Shown one piece after another: positions 13,071 to 37,173 of a stretch of DNA of 64,000 nt; position 1 is the first letter of the stretch; every line of letters starts with the position of its first letter. Location: positions 6,146,854 through 6,210,853 of the forward strand of contig NC_080732.1 in NCBI RefSeq assembly GCF_019097595.1, read 5' to 3'. The position numbers were made by a program, and so were the translations under genes. The notes under the pieces are model-generated. The model searched no databases, was not told the DNA's origin, and saw only the letters and a program-made list of their open reading frames with translations. This DNA comes from Hemibagrus wyckioides. Taxonomy: Eukaryota > Chordata > Actinopteri > Siluriformes > Bagridae.

Positions 13071-14689
13071 AGCATAGAATTGCACGGTTTCACCCAAAAC
13101 ATCCTATTAAGTCCTATTGATTCTGATGACCTGACGAGTCATGTCAGTTATGAAGCAGAGAAGACTGACTGCACAAACGCATGTAAATTTTCTTCTTCAG
13201 GTTTTAAGGATTAAGCCCACAAAAGATGTGCGCAACCCTGAGGAGCTGTTCTGCTTTACGACGTCATACAAAAGCAGTCCGACTGCGGTGATGATCAGCT
13301 ATTGATTTGTGTAAGGTTTAAACCTACACTGAGCCCTCCCACTAATCATGAGCGGATTCCAGTCACTTCTCCCACTGGGACTCAATCAAGGTCCTGCCTA
13401 GTAGCTGTCATTCAGGACAGAGAGCTAGCGAGAAACAGACGGAAAGTCTGACTTTACCTCAGAATAGAGATTTTGCTTCGCTTGTATCTTTTGGCATTAG
13501 TAGTAATTCATTCTAAAAACCCATTAGACATAATCCTCTGCTTTCCAGTATCAATATTTCAAGTTTTAGAAAAGTCCATTAAGCGTAATCTAGTGTTTTA
13601 AGGCGGCGCCGAAGATGCTGAGCTGGTATCCGTAAGCATGCTGCATTCACTACTTAGCAACGAACGTCTCATTGACCCATGGCATTTTTAAAAAATCTCA
13701 ACATGTTCTTTATCTAAGTGCTGATCGATACAAATGTTTCATTCACCAGGTTACACTCAGGCTTGCAAATACCTTCATCATCATCGTCATCATCGCCATC
13801 GTTTCTGCGATGTAAGAGAAACTTATTTTCCATTTCGAGCGCAAGTGGTTAAGCGCACTCTATTATAGATCTCTTCTGATAGCCAGATCGCTCGGTCAAT
13901 ATCACGTAAGCACTGAGCGTTTATTTAATCTGGCCGATCGTTGAGGAGCACTCGTTATATAAACACAAGGCGGACTGAAACTTGTTGACATGTTTTATCG
14001 TGGCTCATGAGAGAAAAGATCAGTGGATAATCACTGACGGAGAGACAGAACAGGAGGAAGAGGAGGAATCCCCGTGTGGGCCTTTTGCAGGGTCAATCTG
14101 TGACCTCTGCTCTAATCAATAATCTCCCATTTTGCACACACACATGCACATACACACACACAAACACACACACACATACATGCCCTCGATAAATAGCCTG
14201 TGTGTTCTGAGCTCATTGAATTCTTCCAGTATTTGGAAAACACACCAGTGAGCAGTAAATACAGCTTTATACATGATGAAATATCAATATCGGAGCTCAT
14301 TTGTCACTCCGAGAAGAAGAATGATACTATTAGGGAGTGTTGATAGTGTGCACTCCGCTAGAGACAAAATGAAACTGTGCTAGGAGTTTCTGTTAATACT
14401 GACATTGTAAAAATAAAAATCACAATATTAAAATAACGCGTAAAATCAGATACACAATAAATTGCTTTTAGGGTTTTAGTATGCAGAGCTTTACATTTCT
14501 TCACTGTTTCGTCAGAAATACAGCAGAACAGGCTAACTAGCATCACAGAAAGCATGCTAACAAACACACTAGCTTTAGAGTAAATAGGCTAAAACACAAA
14601 TTAGCAACCAGCACTACAAGTACCATAACATACAATTAATACACATTAACATATACATTAATAATCATACTCTCTGTTGTCACACATTA

Positions 14690-14845
14690 GGAGCATGAGT
14701 TTACTTTTGGTCCTGGTTCCTCGCAAGGTTTCTTCCTCATATTATCTCCATATATTTTCCTCACCACTGTCGCTCTGTCTCGCTGATTAGCATCGACGTC
14801 CAGATTTCTGTAAAGCTACTTGGTGAGAATGTCTATGATTAAACG
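14690..14845 (+). mobile_element. Dispersed fish retroposon, partial copy
   Basis: CTGGTTCCTCGCAAGGTTTC, followed by CCACTGTCGC and GTAAAGCTACTTGGTGAGAATG, matches the middle of the same retroposon family. The TTGAATT tail is missing. Confidence 0.5.
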
Positions 14846-15159
14846 TGGCATGCAAAAAACAAACAAACAAACAAAGCAAGAAAAACATTAAGTTGAAATG
14901 TAAAATTTGTGAACATTTTTCTCTGCTATTTCTAAAAATCACTTTATTGTTTTTGAAATAAGAACACGATTTGCTCGGATTATCCCCAGCTAAATTAGTG
15001 CTGTTATACAATGCTAGTTTGTGTTTTATCGTGTTCTCTATAATACTTGTTCTTAATAGCATGAGCTGTAGTCCGAGATCTCCTTACGTCAATATACGCT
15101 CACTGGCCGCTGTGGCAGCTGATCGGTTCACTGCAGATTCAGCTCAAGCGCTTAGTTAT

Positions 15160-15310
15160 ATTTCAAAAGATTTTCACATACTAGAAAAATCCAGTGAATC
15201 CATTCTGGTGGAAACACCTTGCTGATGAGAGAACGCCAGAGGAATAGCCAGACTGGTTTGAGGAAGGCTAACTGAAATAACCACTCTCTACAAACACTTT
15301 GCATCTCAGA
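15160..15310 (+). mobile_element. Tc1-like element fragment
   Basis: GATTTTCACATACTAG, AAATCCAGTGAATCC and GCTGATGAGAGAACGCC match, in order and with changes, the transposase-coding start of the same Tc1-like family seen at 3575, 17905 and 55690. It is too short and mutated to code. Confidence 0.5.
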
Positions 15311-16009
15311 TATGTTTGCAGCTATCTACATAGTTAGAGTGTATGCTAATTAGCTATTTATTTATGAATTGGTATTTAGCTATTAGGCTAGCTTTATATA
15401 TGCTATCACCTATACACAGCTCCATTATGAACTCCTGCTTACAGTGAAGTATGGTCTTTATGGCATGGAGGATCCCTGATCTTCTCTTTTCAGTAAAAAG
15501 AAGCTACTACAGCAAAACCACCTGTATGGTTTGTCTATAAAAAGTTATGGATATTTGTTCTTTTTGAAATACACAGCACGAAAGGCTTGCATATGCTTCT
15601 TTCCTTGTACCTATGGTGCTATTGTAAAATTCACCAGTTTTAGTCCATGTCCAAGTGCGGTATTAAAAGAGGAACTCAGCTGTGAACTTTCCTTTTTCAT
15701 TTTCATTCTTAAATAGTTATTTATTACTATATATTTAAATAGAATTATTGAATGAACACAAAGTTGAATCACTGCAAGCGAAAAGCGTAAAACACAAACA
15801 AGATGTATTGCTAGCAAACAAGCGAAACTACGCTACAGTCACTAGTAAACAGGCAAAAACACGAGTTAGCAATGAGACAAACAACAAGCTAGTGTCACAG
15901 GAAGTAAACCAATCTATCTATCCTTTGCTAACAGACATCTTACGAAGAATTATTATGTTACGCTTAATTATCAATTAAATTGATTCGATTTGAGCATTTC
16001 TGGATCCCT

Positions 16010-16250
16010 CATGGTTAATTAAATGGTTTTATGAAAACCCTTTTTGATGTCACACACAGTGAAAGGGGTTTTAGAATCAGCCTCTCGATTGCGAGTGTTT
16101 GTACGACAAGCTGATTTAATTATCCCGTTAACTGGTTGACAAAAAAGAAAATTCATTTCCTTCTGCTCCGATATTAATTCTGGATTTGTCAAGTGATGAT
16201 TAATTCTAATCCATTTTGTGGATTGTCTCACTTTTGTTACCCGAACAGGA
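16010..16250. promoter_or_regulatory. Candidate conserved noncoding element
   Basis: Repeat-free stretch with clustered homeodomain cores: GTTAATTAAA at 16014, TTTAATTATC near 16115 and GATTAATTC near 16198. It has no coding potential I can defend. Conservation is inferred from composition only. Confidence 0.25.
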
Positions 16251-17083
16251 TTTTCTTATTCATTCATTTCTCTGCCACATGTCCCTTTGCTTTTGAGTCC
16301 CATACAATCATTGACAGAAATGTCACCCACTTAGCCACACTTCCACGCAGCTGAATGACGGTTTAACCCCTTTACGTTCACTTCGTAGGCCACATTCTGG
16401 CTAATAACACTTGTGCTGACAAAAAGTGTGCCCTCCATCAAACAGATCACAATAGTCAGGCATGAATACGAAGCCCGAGAGGCCGTGTGTGTGTTCACCC
16501 AGGCGTGTGCTACATTGGTTTTTAAAGTGCTATATAACAGTCGAACCCATTGTGCTCAGGTTTCCTTCACCCCGGCTCATTGTGTCTCATTCAAGACTTT
16601 GTAGCGCAGCACACTTCTGCCTTGGGCGGGTGCAAAAGGATGGCAGGGCGTGTAAGGGAACGATGGGTTGTTGGGAGGAAAGAGGGCGGATTTGGGCACG
16701 TGCACATCACAATGGGTCTGTCAGATTAAAGCGGGAGACAAAAAACAGAGCAAACTGTAAATAGACTGTGTTTGAGTAAAGGGACATACACTGCTCTGTT
16801 TGCAGCTGCTCTCAGATCAGACGCATACTGTATAGGCAGGACACACACACACACACACACACTGCCCACTCCATATGTCTCCCATCCCCCTGTGCAAATA
16901 GATACAAACAGGTCATAGGGATAAGCACACTTCTGGGATTCTGTAAAGGTACAGTAACAATGGAATTAAAACAAAAATGTCAAAAACACAAACATCTTTC
17001 TCAAATTTGTTTATAAATTATTGAAATTATAAAAATTAGACTGTTTTTTTTTTTTACTTTTTGTTTTTTTTTTATTATATTTT

Positions 17084-17085
<2 letters not shown>

Positions 17086-17149
<64 letters not shown>
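17086..17149. repeat. (TA)n microsatellite
   Basis: 64-base TA run after T-rich sequence, upstream of the deleted Tc1 element. Confidence 0.95.
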
Positions 17150-17151
<2 letters not shown>

Positions 17152-17360
17152 GGTGCCATGAGTCAACAGATGTGCACTGGGTGGTACCATTTTAACAATT
17201 CCATTAAAATTCCTATCATCTAATTGGTTTCTCTGATAAGAATACACACTCCTTCAGAAACCTGCTTCATACCGATTACAAACTTCACCAAAAACTATCT
17301 TCCTGAATAGAAGGTATTCAATATCGCAATATTATATTGCAATATACTTCATATAGCATA

Positions 17361-17885
17361 CTTCAATGTCGGCAATTGTTTTTTGACACCCCTCCAAATC
17401 ACTGAATTCAGATGTTCCAATCACTTCAATGGCCAGAGGTGTATAAAATCTTCAGCATACCAAGACAATTTCATGCTCCTAACTTTGTGGGAACAGTTTA
17501 GGGATGACCCCTTCCTGTTCCAACATGACTGCAAATCAAGGTCCATAAAGACATGGATGAGCGAGTTTGGTTTGGAGGAACTTGACTGCCCTGACCTCAA
17601 CCTGATAGAACACCTTTGGGATGAATTAGAGCGGAGACTGCGAGCCAGACCTTCTCGTCCAACATCAGTGTCTGACCTCACAAATGCGCTTCTAGAGCAA
17701 TGGTCAAAAATTCCCATAAACACACTCCTAAACCTTGTGAAAGCCTTCCCAGAAGAGTGGAAGCTGTTATAGCTGCAAAGGGTGGGCCAACTCCTTATTA
17801 AACCCTACAGATTAAAAATGGGATGCCATTACATTTTATCTGCATGTAAAGGAAGACGTCCCAAAACTTTTGACAATATAATTCT
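17361..17885 (+). mobile_element. Internally deleted Tc1-like element (MITE-like)
   Basis: The ends and the last ~130 codons of transposase match the larger element at 28021-29239, but the sequence jumps from GGTGTATAAAATC to TTCAGCATACC, removing about 690 bp. The remaining reading frame has the C-terminal catalytic block [14 protein letters not shown]. Degenerate ends (near ATGTCGGCAATTG and TTTTGACAATATA) look like the terminal repeats. A (TA)n tract lies at 17086-17149, about 210 bp upstream. Confidence 0.8.
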
Positions 17886-17904
17886 CTTGTACGGCTGCTC
17901 ATTC

Positions 17905-18045
17905 AATCATTCAATCATGTGGCAGCAGAACTATGCATAGAATTGTGCAGGTCAAGAGCTTCAGTTAAAGTTCAGATTAAAAAAGAAAAGTATGATGTCT
18001 GTGAGTTTAACTGTGGTGTGGATGATGAGGTCCGATGAGCAGGTT
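17905..18045 (+). mobile_element. Tc1-like element 5'-end fragment
   Basis: AATCATGTGGCAGCAG, GGTCAAGAGCTTCAGTTAA and the following lines match the 5' region of the family at 3575 and 55690. It lies just after the 17361 element and has no coding capacity. Confidence 0.55.
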
Positions 18046-18840
18046 TAATTTGATAAGCGTATAATTTGTGCTATAAGCGAAAAAATTCCAAGACGTTCCC
18101 TTCTGAGAAAATGTGATTACAATTATAATATCATACTTATGTGTGGCTAATCATGTCCTGATATATCTCCTAATCCGTTAGCATTAGGCTTATAGGTGAG
18201 GATAAAGTCGTGTTAAAGAGGTTAAAGACTTTACTGCTGCACACTGGGGTGCCTATTGAAATGCATCCACTTAAACTCTGGCTAATTATCGGTCAGGGCT
18301 AATTTACAGTAAGGGTGGGGTAATTAGAGAAATGAGGCAATAGAATGGGCCTCGTGAGTGACGATGGGGCAAATGAAACACATGGCACTTTATTCTACAG
18401 ACTGGTGTTGCAGTTTCTCCTTAAAGCCAAATGTTCGCTTTTTGTGTCCACAGATGCTCAGGAGGAAAGACGGCAGGCGGTGACCATTTTATATTTTATT
18501 ATTTATATATGTCATAGATGTTAATGATAAACCACATTATATGCATGCAGGGTTGATCTGACCTGGTCATAAGTTTAAAATTATATTTGTCTTTTATTAA
18601 CATTTTATCAATAAACAATCTCAGGATGTAATTCATCACAAACGAACCCTCAAGACGGCTTTAGTCCAATTCCTGAGAGGGACACAGTGGAAGTTTCTCA
18701 TTCACAACCGTTAGGTAAAACACTTTATCAGATCAGCCAAAGTTCCTCTCCTCAAAAGGTTGTGCAATCTCCATGGCCTGAGGCAATGAATAAATAGCCT
18801 GCCTTTCTTAACCTGGTACATTAAGCTCCTCTCTAAAGCG

Positions 18841-18952
18841 GCCGTGCCATTCTTGTGCGGGTAATTGGCGATCATGAATATGAAATGCTCCTTAAACAAT
18901 GTAAAGAAACAAAAAGCTTGAGGTGTTTCCTCATTTCCATGTCTTGAGTGTT
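18841..18952 (-). repeat. Arm 1 of an inverted ~115-bp repeat pair
   Basis: The reverse complement of this segment matches 19736-19857 with about 11 mismatches and one ~10-base gap, roughly 90% identity by eye. Shared blocks include GGAAATGAGGAA, ACATTGTTTAAGG, TTTCATATTCATG and CGCACAAGAATGGCACGG. Similarity stops abruptly at both ends. On one side arm 1 is bordered by a (GA)n run. Confidence 0.8.
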
Positions 18953-19237
18953 GCAGAGAGAGGGAGAGAGAGAGAGAGAGAGAAAGAGCTTGGAAGAGAA
19001 GATGTTGAAGCTGTTCATGGGGAAACACACGGTTGTGAAAATTGAGGGGAAATGTTATTATAGTTATTATTCATTCGTTGTATCCTGGTCTGGGTTTCAA
19101 TGTCACTTATCAGTGTGGATTATTTATTTATTTTTGCTAACAAGCATTAATCATTTCATTGACATTACAGGTGTGAAAATACATGATGCTACCATGATAA
19201 ATTAAACTGACCTAGTTATGTCATGCTTTAACATAAT

Positions 19238-19268
<31 letters not shown>

Positions 19269-19735
19269 ACACATTGCATAAAATCTGCTCTGAAGTTTCC
19301 AATCAGAAAAATCCATGTTTGTACATTATTCTGATAATGAACTTTTGGATTCCAAATGCCATAGGTAGTATGTTGTTCTGTATGTAGTGAGTGTTTGTGT
19401 GTATCTGTACAGTATATGTACTGTATATATACAGATACACACAAACACTCACTATATTTTATTTATATATATTTTATTTTGCCCTATATTGATTTGTCAA
19501 GTCACATTCCTGTATATTCTGTACATTGAAGGAATAAAGTGTTCCTGACTCTGACTCTGATATGACTGACAGGTCAGAATCTCCTTGTTTAATTAAGACC
19601 CCAGCTATTGATGTCTTCTGGAGAACAGAAGAGGGAGGATGGGATTGATAAGTGGATGAAAGGGCATTTAGGTGCCACTCAGCGTCTTTTCTCCCCAAGC
19701 TTACAGTAAACACAGAGCCGTCACAGACTCTTCCC

Positions 19736-19857
19736 AACACTCAAGAGATGGAAATGAGGAAGCACCTCGAGCTTTTTGTCTCTCGAAAGTCCTTCACATT
19801 GTTTAAGGGGTGTTTCATATTCATGGACGCCAATTATCCGCACAAGAATGGCACGGT
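19736..19857 (+). repeat. Arm 2 of the inverted ~115-bp repeat pair
   Basis: This is the partner of 18841-18952, with a spacer of about 780 bp. It has an extra ~10 bases after GCTTTTTGTC. I do not recognise the sequence as a named transposon, and no terminal repeats or target duplication were found. Confidence 0.8.
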
Positions 19858-20704
19858 TGTTTCTGAATAAACCTATAGACATAACACAGTTAGGTAGAAT
19901 CACTAAATAACAGGGTCTAGGAGTTCTAACGGTCTATAATTTTCATACAAATGTCTCAAGCTGACCGCATTTCTATCATAAATACGCCATCGATCATCAT
20001 TCTAATCTTCTGAATAAATTTTTATTGTCCTTCTAAGTGTAAAATTACGGCAAATCCAAAGTATACAAGTTTAACCATGTGTACCAGTATAGAAGTATTC
20101 TATACTGTTAATAATATATAGTCTGCTAATCTTAATGGGTGGATAACGATGTCTTTGTTAACTTAATTTTGTCAAACACCTTGGCAAATCCTAAATACAC
20201 AACACATTCGATCACACATTTACTACATCCATCTGAGAAACACATAATAATGTGTTTTTGTAATAATGTACACTCTAATAAGGCATAAAGTGTACTTTCG
20301 AGGAAGAAAGATATTTAATAATCTTATAAATACCATTCGCTTCTTTTCTGAATTTCTTTCTTGACTTAAACTTTAACAACCTTAGCAAACCATACAGCTA
20401 GTTTACTCATATTTAATACATATATACTGTTACTGATGTATATTAAACATACTAACTGAAAAATAAAGTAAATACTTACTAGTGCTTATTATTAGGTACT
20501 CATTGTGGTCGATGACTTCTTTATACATTTCTTCATTCATGTTCATTTTAAACAAAAAATGAAAAATCCTAAGTATACAAGTTTGTCCAGGTTTACTAGA
20601 GGTATACTACAACTAATGAATGCTTGTACAATGACATATCATTTATACTAAGGTACACGTAGTGGACAATAGATCCTTTACTATGTTTATTGTGTTAAAT
20701 AGAG

Positions 20705-21317
20705 CAGGGGTCTGAAACCTTTTTTGTACCATGGACCAGCTTGATACCGGACCATTTTAACCCGGCCCGGGGGTGGCATTTGGTTTTGGGGACATTTGTA
20801 GCTTGCAGATTTGGATGGATGTATGGAAAAACCCGTCACTGAGTCAAATGTAGGAGTGTGGTGCGATTGAATGCATCTCTCTCTCTATATATATATATAC
20901 ACACATATGGATAGCATGTTCACCTCACACCTCCAGCATCTTGGGTTCGAGTCTTGCTCCAGCTCACTGTGTGTGTGGAGTTTGCATGTTCTCCCCGTGC
21001 TTGGTGGGTTTTCTCTGGGTGCTCTGGTTTCCTCCCATAGTCCAAAGACATGCTTCTAGGCTGATTGGAGTCTCTAAATTGCCTGGAGTGAATGAGTGTG
21101 TGTGAGTGTGTGTGTGTGCCCTGCGATGGGTTGGCACTCCGTCCAGGGTGTATCCTGCCTTGATGCCTGATGACACCTGAGATAGATCGGGTGTACATGA
21201 CCCGATGGTAGATCGGATAAATGGTCCAGACAATTAAATGAAATGAAATTTCTTAGTTTATTGTTTCTTTGCGGCCCGGTACCAAATGATCCACGGTCCG
21301 GTGGTTGGGGACCCCTG
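20705..21317 (+). mobile_element. hAT-like nonautonomous element with perfect 8-bp target duplication
   Basis: The ends are inverted (CAGGGGTCTGAAACC; the other end reversed is CAGGGGTCCCCAACC, 12 of 15 matching) and carry the GCGGCCCGGTACC / GGTCCGGTGG signature of Zaphod/Tip100-like hAT repeats. AAATAGAG flanks it at 20697-20704 and 21318-21325, the 8-bp duplication expected of hAT. No transposase remains; a retroposon sits inside. Confidence 0.85.
20900..21245 (+). mobile_element. tRNA-like retroposon nested in the hAT-like element
   Basis: It belongs to the family at 2485-2862, in forward orientation: a B-box-like GGGTTCGAGTC, GTTTGCATGTTCTCCCCGTG, TTTCCTCCCATAGTCC and a tail of AAATG repeats. 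It interrupts the hAT-like element, so it inserted later. Its 5' end has merged with a (TA)n/(CA)n run. Confidence 0.7.
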
Positions 21318-21418
21318 AAATAGAGGACCTTCTTAGAGTTTGTAAGTTTACTGCTAATATATACTACTAGTACTAGTAATATATTGCTACAAAGGTATAT
21401 TTATATAGAAGGACAGTT

Positions 21419-21455
<37 letters not shown>

Positions 21456-22800
21456 ATATAATTAAATATCGTTTTCATTTACTTTTAGATGAATTGGTAC
21501 AAAGCTGTTATGAAGCTTATTGTTAGTGTAATAAATGCTCTATGTTGTTTAGAAAGTGGATTTTCAGGAAACATCTGACTCTAATTCATGTGATTATTTC
21601 ACAGTGAAGCATTTCAGCATCAAAAACATAAACAGATCAAATACAAGCACAGATTTGAGAGCTTGAGAGTAGATTAAAACATTCTTGAACGATATCAGTG
21701 ACAATAGGCGGCATGTTAAAGGCAGTTTGTGTGCTAATGACTGAAACAGCATAGTGTATCTGTTCTACACTGTAATTTTAACTATTTTGAGGTTTCCAAA
21801 AGGTAGTCACCAAACCCCTATCAACTAATCAACTAAATTTGTTTTTAATATAAACCTGGTCCACTGAGAAGAATGATTCCTGGTGAGCTGAAATCAGAGC
21901 TGGTGTTTGATCTGTTTATAAAGGTCAGTATGTTCCAGCAGGTTTGCTTTTCAGGCTTTTTTTTTTGAGCTACAGAAACAGCCATGGGGTGTCTTTCTCT
22001 CTCTGCCTGCATATGTGTTCATATATTTGTTAATGTCCTTGTGAGACAGGACACTCCGAGCTCCTTTGACATTCAGTGTGTCTTTATGTTCCGCCTCTTT
22101 GTAACAGAACGCAGAAACACAGGGTAAAGCTGCTGGAATCACCACGCTCGGTCAGAGGTCGACAGTTTAACACCGGGGTCTTTATTTTTCTCACTTTGCA
22201 ATTCATTTTCTCCAGAGGACAAGCTTCAGGGTATTTTTTTCCCTTTTAACTGTACAGCACTCGAGTCTTATAGTGTAAATCACCCATAGACAACTGTTAT
22301 TTTTAAACAGATTTAACAAATTCAGACTCTGAATAAAAAATAATCTTAATATTGGTTATGTAAGATGTAAAGTTCTACCATTTCTCTTGAAATGTAGAGA
22401 AGGATTAAAAGCAATTACATCCTCATCGAAGAATTCGGTGAGCCCTTGTGCTCTGTGGATGGGGGTGGGGTCATCCTGGAAGAGACCACGCCCCCATCAG
22501 GATAGAAATGTTTCATTAAAGGATAAATGTGATCAATCAGAATAACTTTATTGATTGGCTTCATTCTTAATGGGGCGAGTGGACACAAACCATGCCAGTA
22601 AAATCAGAGCCAGTGGTTCTTGGGTTGAATCTGTTACTTGTCTGACAGACTGCCTTACAAATACTGCTAAAGATATATTATAATGAATAGGACAACAATA
22701 GGACTTAACACAGATTCACATTCAACCATGCAACCTTATTAGCAAAGAACATAAATATTGTGTAGTGCAGAGAAATTACCGTAGTGTAGACGTAGGTGTG

Positions 22801-22802
22801 TG

Positions 22803-22841
<39 letters not shown>
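22801..22841. repeat. (GT)n microsatellite
   Basis: GT run of about 40 bases with one early interruption. Confidence 0.9.
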
Positions 22842-22844
<3 letters not shown>

Positions 22845-23139
22845 AAGGTCCAGACAATGATTCATTAGCGATTCCTGTAAGGTCCATCACGGTGAGATGT
22901 TCAACAGGAAGGACAGCAGGTTTTCAAGGCCACCCAGCTGCTGACCGAAACAGGACCCTCTGACAGGAAAATAAATATCATTATGAAAATTATTACTATA
23001 ACAAAGCTGGTAAGACTAGCTTTATAAAATAAGATTTCATCAGAATGATGTGTGATGATATCAGACTATTGTTTCTTGACAGGGAAATCACATTTAGAGA
23101 CGCAGTTAGAGTTATGTACTAAATATATAAATAATATAG

Positions 23140-23144
<5 letters not shown>

Positions 23145-23211
<67 letters not shown>
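23145..23211. repeat. (TA)n microsatellite
   Basis: 67-base TA run. Confidence 0.95.
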
Positions 23212-23215
<4 letters not shown>

Positions 23216-23310
23216 TAAAATATAGTGAAAAATCTGATATTGACTTGTACAAGTCTTGTGCTGTAAATTTATCATATAGTTCCACTGATAGAAATGAATT
23301 ACAGGTTAAT

Positions 23311-23530
23311 TAGTCATCTAATCATAAACGACATCATCTGAAGCTTAATGATCATTTATAATAAATTTAATTAATATGCCATCTAAGTTAATAATTCTGC
23401 TCGTGTTGTTCGGACAAAAATAACAACAATCAAGCCACATTCAAGGACTGGTTAAACATTTGTGTAATATAGTAATTGGTCATTAGAAGACTTAAGAGGT
23501 AATCATGTTGAACCCCAGGTAGCATGAGTT
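23311..23530 (+). repeat. Direct repeat copy 1 (~220 bp)
   Basis: This segment recurs in the same orientation at about 23816-24030, sharing TTTAATTAATATGCC, AAGTTAATAATTC, ATATAGTAATT and CCCCAGGTAGC in order with many small differences. A 285-bp unrelated G/C-richer spacer lies between. No TG...CA ends or primer-binding site were found. Confidence 0.7.
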
Positions 23531-23815
23531 GGGTGGTGGTCAGCAGGGGTAGATCCAGGACGCTGGATCTGCTGTCGAGCCCCCCTCAGGTGTCATGGGC
23601 TTTAATCAATGAAACACCAAGGAAGGGGGGGTGCCCATCTGATGACCGGCTGTAACTACCAACTCTTGTATAGTTGAGAGATGTAGCCAAGCCTTGATCT
23701 GGTGCTTGAAAGGATGAGAGAAGGAGAGAAGAAGCGATGCCACTGGCTCACAGTTGGTGCAGGGCCGAGTAACTCTAAAGGTGGGCCAGGTGCGATGGTG
23801 CCATCTTATTTTGCG

Positions 23816-24030
23816 TATCTTATCATAAACATCATCTAAAATTTATAATAGATTTAATTAATATGCCAACTAAGTTAATAATTCAATTAATAATTCGGCT
23901 CATGTTGTGTTGACAAAAGCCACATTCAAGGATTCAAGGATTATTGCAATACAAACAATATTTGTATAATATAGTAATTTGTCGTTAGAAGACGTAAGAG
24001 TTCATCATGTTGATCCCCAGGTAGCGTGAT
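23816..24030 (+). repeat. Direct repeat copy 2 (~215 bp)
   Basis: Second copy of the repeat starting at 23311. It carries a short internal duplication (AATAATTC repeated), and its end diverges after CCCCAGGTAGCGTGATG. Confidence 0.7.
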
Positions 24031-24619
24031 GATGGCTTAAGCTCTTTTTCAGGTGACATTATACAAGTTGTACCAACATTGATAAAGGTTTACTTTTCCT
24101 AACCGCCCTGCTAACACGGTACAATAAAATGGTTGAGGTCAGTTTTCTACTCGAATGAATGCGAGGTGGGTTTAAACTCTGCTGGCCCTTGCGGGCCAAC
24201 ATTGTCCCAGTGGACACCATTATGTTAGACCAATGATGGAATATTATAAGTCTTCTGACCTGGGGTTAGTTTTCTACAGCAAAGTTAATGTAAATGGTCT
24301 GTGCTTCAGGAACATGTGATTCATGACGAGTCGACACACATAAGCCAAACAAAAATACGTGAACAGACTGAAGGAGAGGTGTATCTGATTATGCAAATGC
24401 CATAATGTCTAAACAACACTGGATGGTGTAGAAAAAACATCTTAAAAAGCCTTTAAGAAGAAAAAATTTAGACTGATTCAAACTCGCGAATTGATTCGAC
24501 TGATTCAATTAAAAGAGTCGTTTGAGACGAACGAATCATTCATCAATCGCCCATCGTTTATTCTACGGGTTAAGCTAACCCTATATATATTCTCAGAGAT
24601 TAGATGAATATGGAAATGG

Positions 24620-24620
<1 letters not shown>

Positions 24621-24679
<59 letters not shown>
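24621..24679. repeat. (TA)n microsatellite
   Basis: 59-base TA run followed by AT-rich sequence and a T run. Confidence 0.95.
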
Positions 24680-24683
<4 letters not shown>

Positions 24684-25232
24684 TTATATATATATTTTTT
24701 TTTTTTTAATGTATTTTTATTATATTATATATTATATTGTATTTATTATAGGTCTCTGGGTGCCAAATGACCAATTGCAGAAGCATTAATTTGTTAAATC
24801 AGTAGTTTAAATGCATGCACTATATTTGTAGCCCCTAATAACACTTCCATACACTCTATTTGCTTACAATTTCTCTATGTTCCTGTATTACAATATCTCT
24901 CTCTTCCTCTGTCACTCCCTATTCCTGACTAATACTGTAACACAGGGTTTATCTCACATTAACAGCATGGTCTCATCCACACCTTAAGGCTTTATCCCTT
25001 TCTTTCATCCCTTATTCTCCATCTGTCACTTTTCTCTAATCCTCACGTCTCCTCTTATTTCGGGTTTTTGTTCTTCAACTGAAATAAATCTTTTGCCCTG
25101 AAGTGTGTCTGTTCATCCCCCGGTGATTATGTGGGGTTTAACCCCCTCTAGTGGTCAGAGCTGAAACTGCAGTCTCGGAAACAAAACCTTTTATACTTAA
25201 ACATATTAATATACAGCAATAACGCCCACAGA

Positions 25233-25233
<1 letters not shown>

Positions 25234-25325
<92 letters not shown>

Positions 25326-25330
25326 AATAA
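25234..25330. repeat. (AAT)n then (AAAT)n microsatellite
   Basis: Compound repeat about 380 bp upstream of the NGDN start codon. Confidence 0.95.
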
Positions 25331-25708
25331 TGCGCTTGTCTATAAGCACAGCCAATAAGATCTGATTTATTAATTCGTTTTATTTTGGAAATAACAAAAA
25401 TCGAAAGACTAAATAGGAATGCAGAGAAAACACTGCTAATATATTTTTTAAAACTATAAATAAATAAATATAAAAATAAATATAAATAAAAAAACCTTTA
25501 TTTTAATTGATTTTTTTTAGAAAATTATAAAAGAATGTCTCACACATTCAGGAGGTAATTTACCTGCAGATATTGTCGTATAAACAGAATAAAACGATAT
25601 ACAATACGTATTTAGTTCTTACAGACTCACCCAGAGGGAAAAATAGTAAAATAGTAAAATCCCCCTGAAAGAAACGCGTCTGTCCCGTTGTGCTTTCCGT
25701 AGTTCAAG

Positions 25709-37107
<11,399 letters not shown>

Positions 37108-37167
37108 AGGTTCATTACATCTGGATGGAAGAAAGAATGGTGTTCATTTGCTTAAATGTTAGAAAAA

Positions 37168-37173
37168 AATAAA
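37168..37173 (+). terminator. NGDN polyadenylation signal
   Basis: AATAAA lies 61 bases after the NGDN stop codon (TAA, 37105-37107). It gives a very short 3' UTR. A GT-containing stretch (gtttcgtcggtg) follows at about 37194 and could be the downstream element. Confidence 0.75.

Larger units (their letters stand above)
1..25600. other. Gene-free interval with repeats and candidate regulatory stretches
   Basis: No ORF or exon chain here could be tied to a protein family. The long ORFs are short, lack homology I recognise, or lie in simple repeats. The content is microsatellites, retroposon tails and transposon relics listed separately, plus several low-repeat stretches. It may be a regulatory desert or the inside of a large intron of a gene beyond the left edge; the window does not decide this. 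Confidence 0.55.

Noticed and set aside
13150..13306. 51-codon frame starting MKQRRLTAQ, with a possible acceptor inside
   Set aside because: No homology recognised and no donor site in phase. Probably chance or noncoding.
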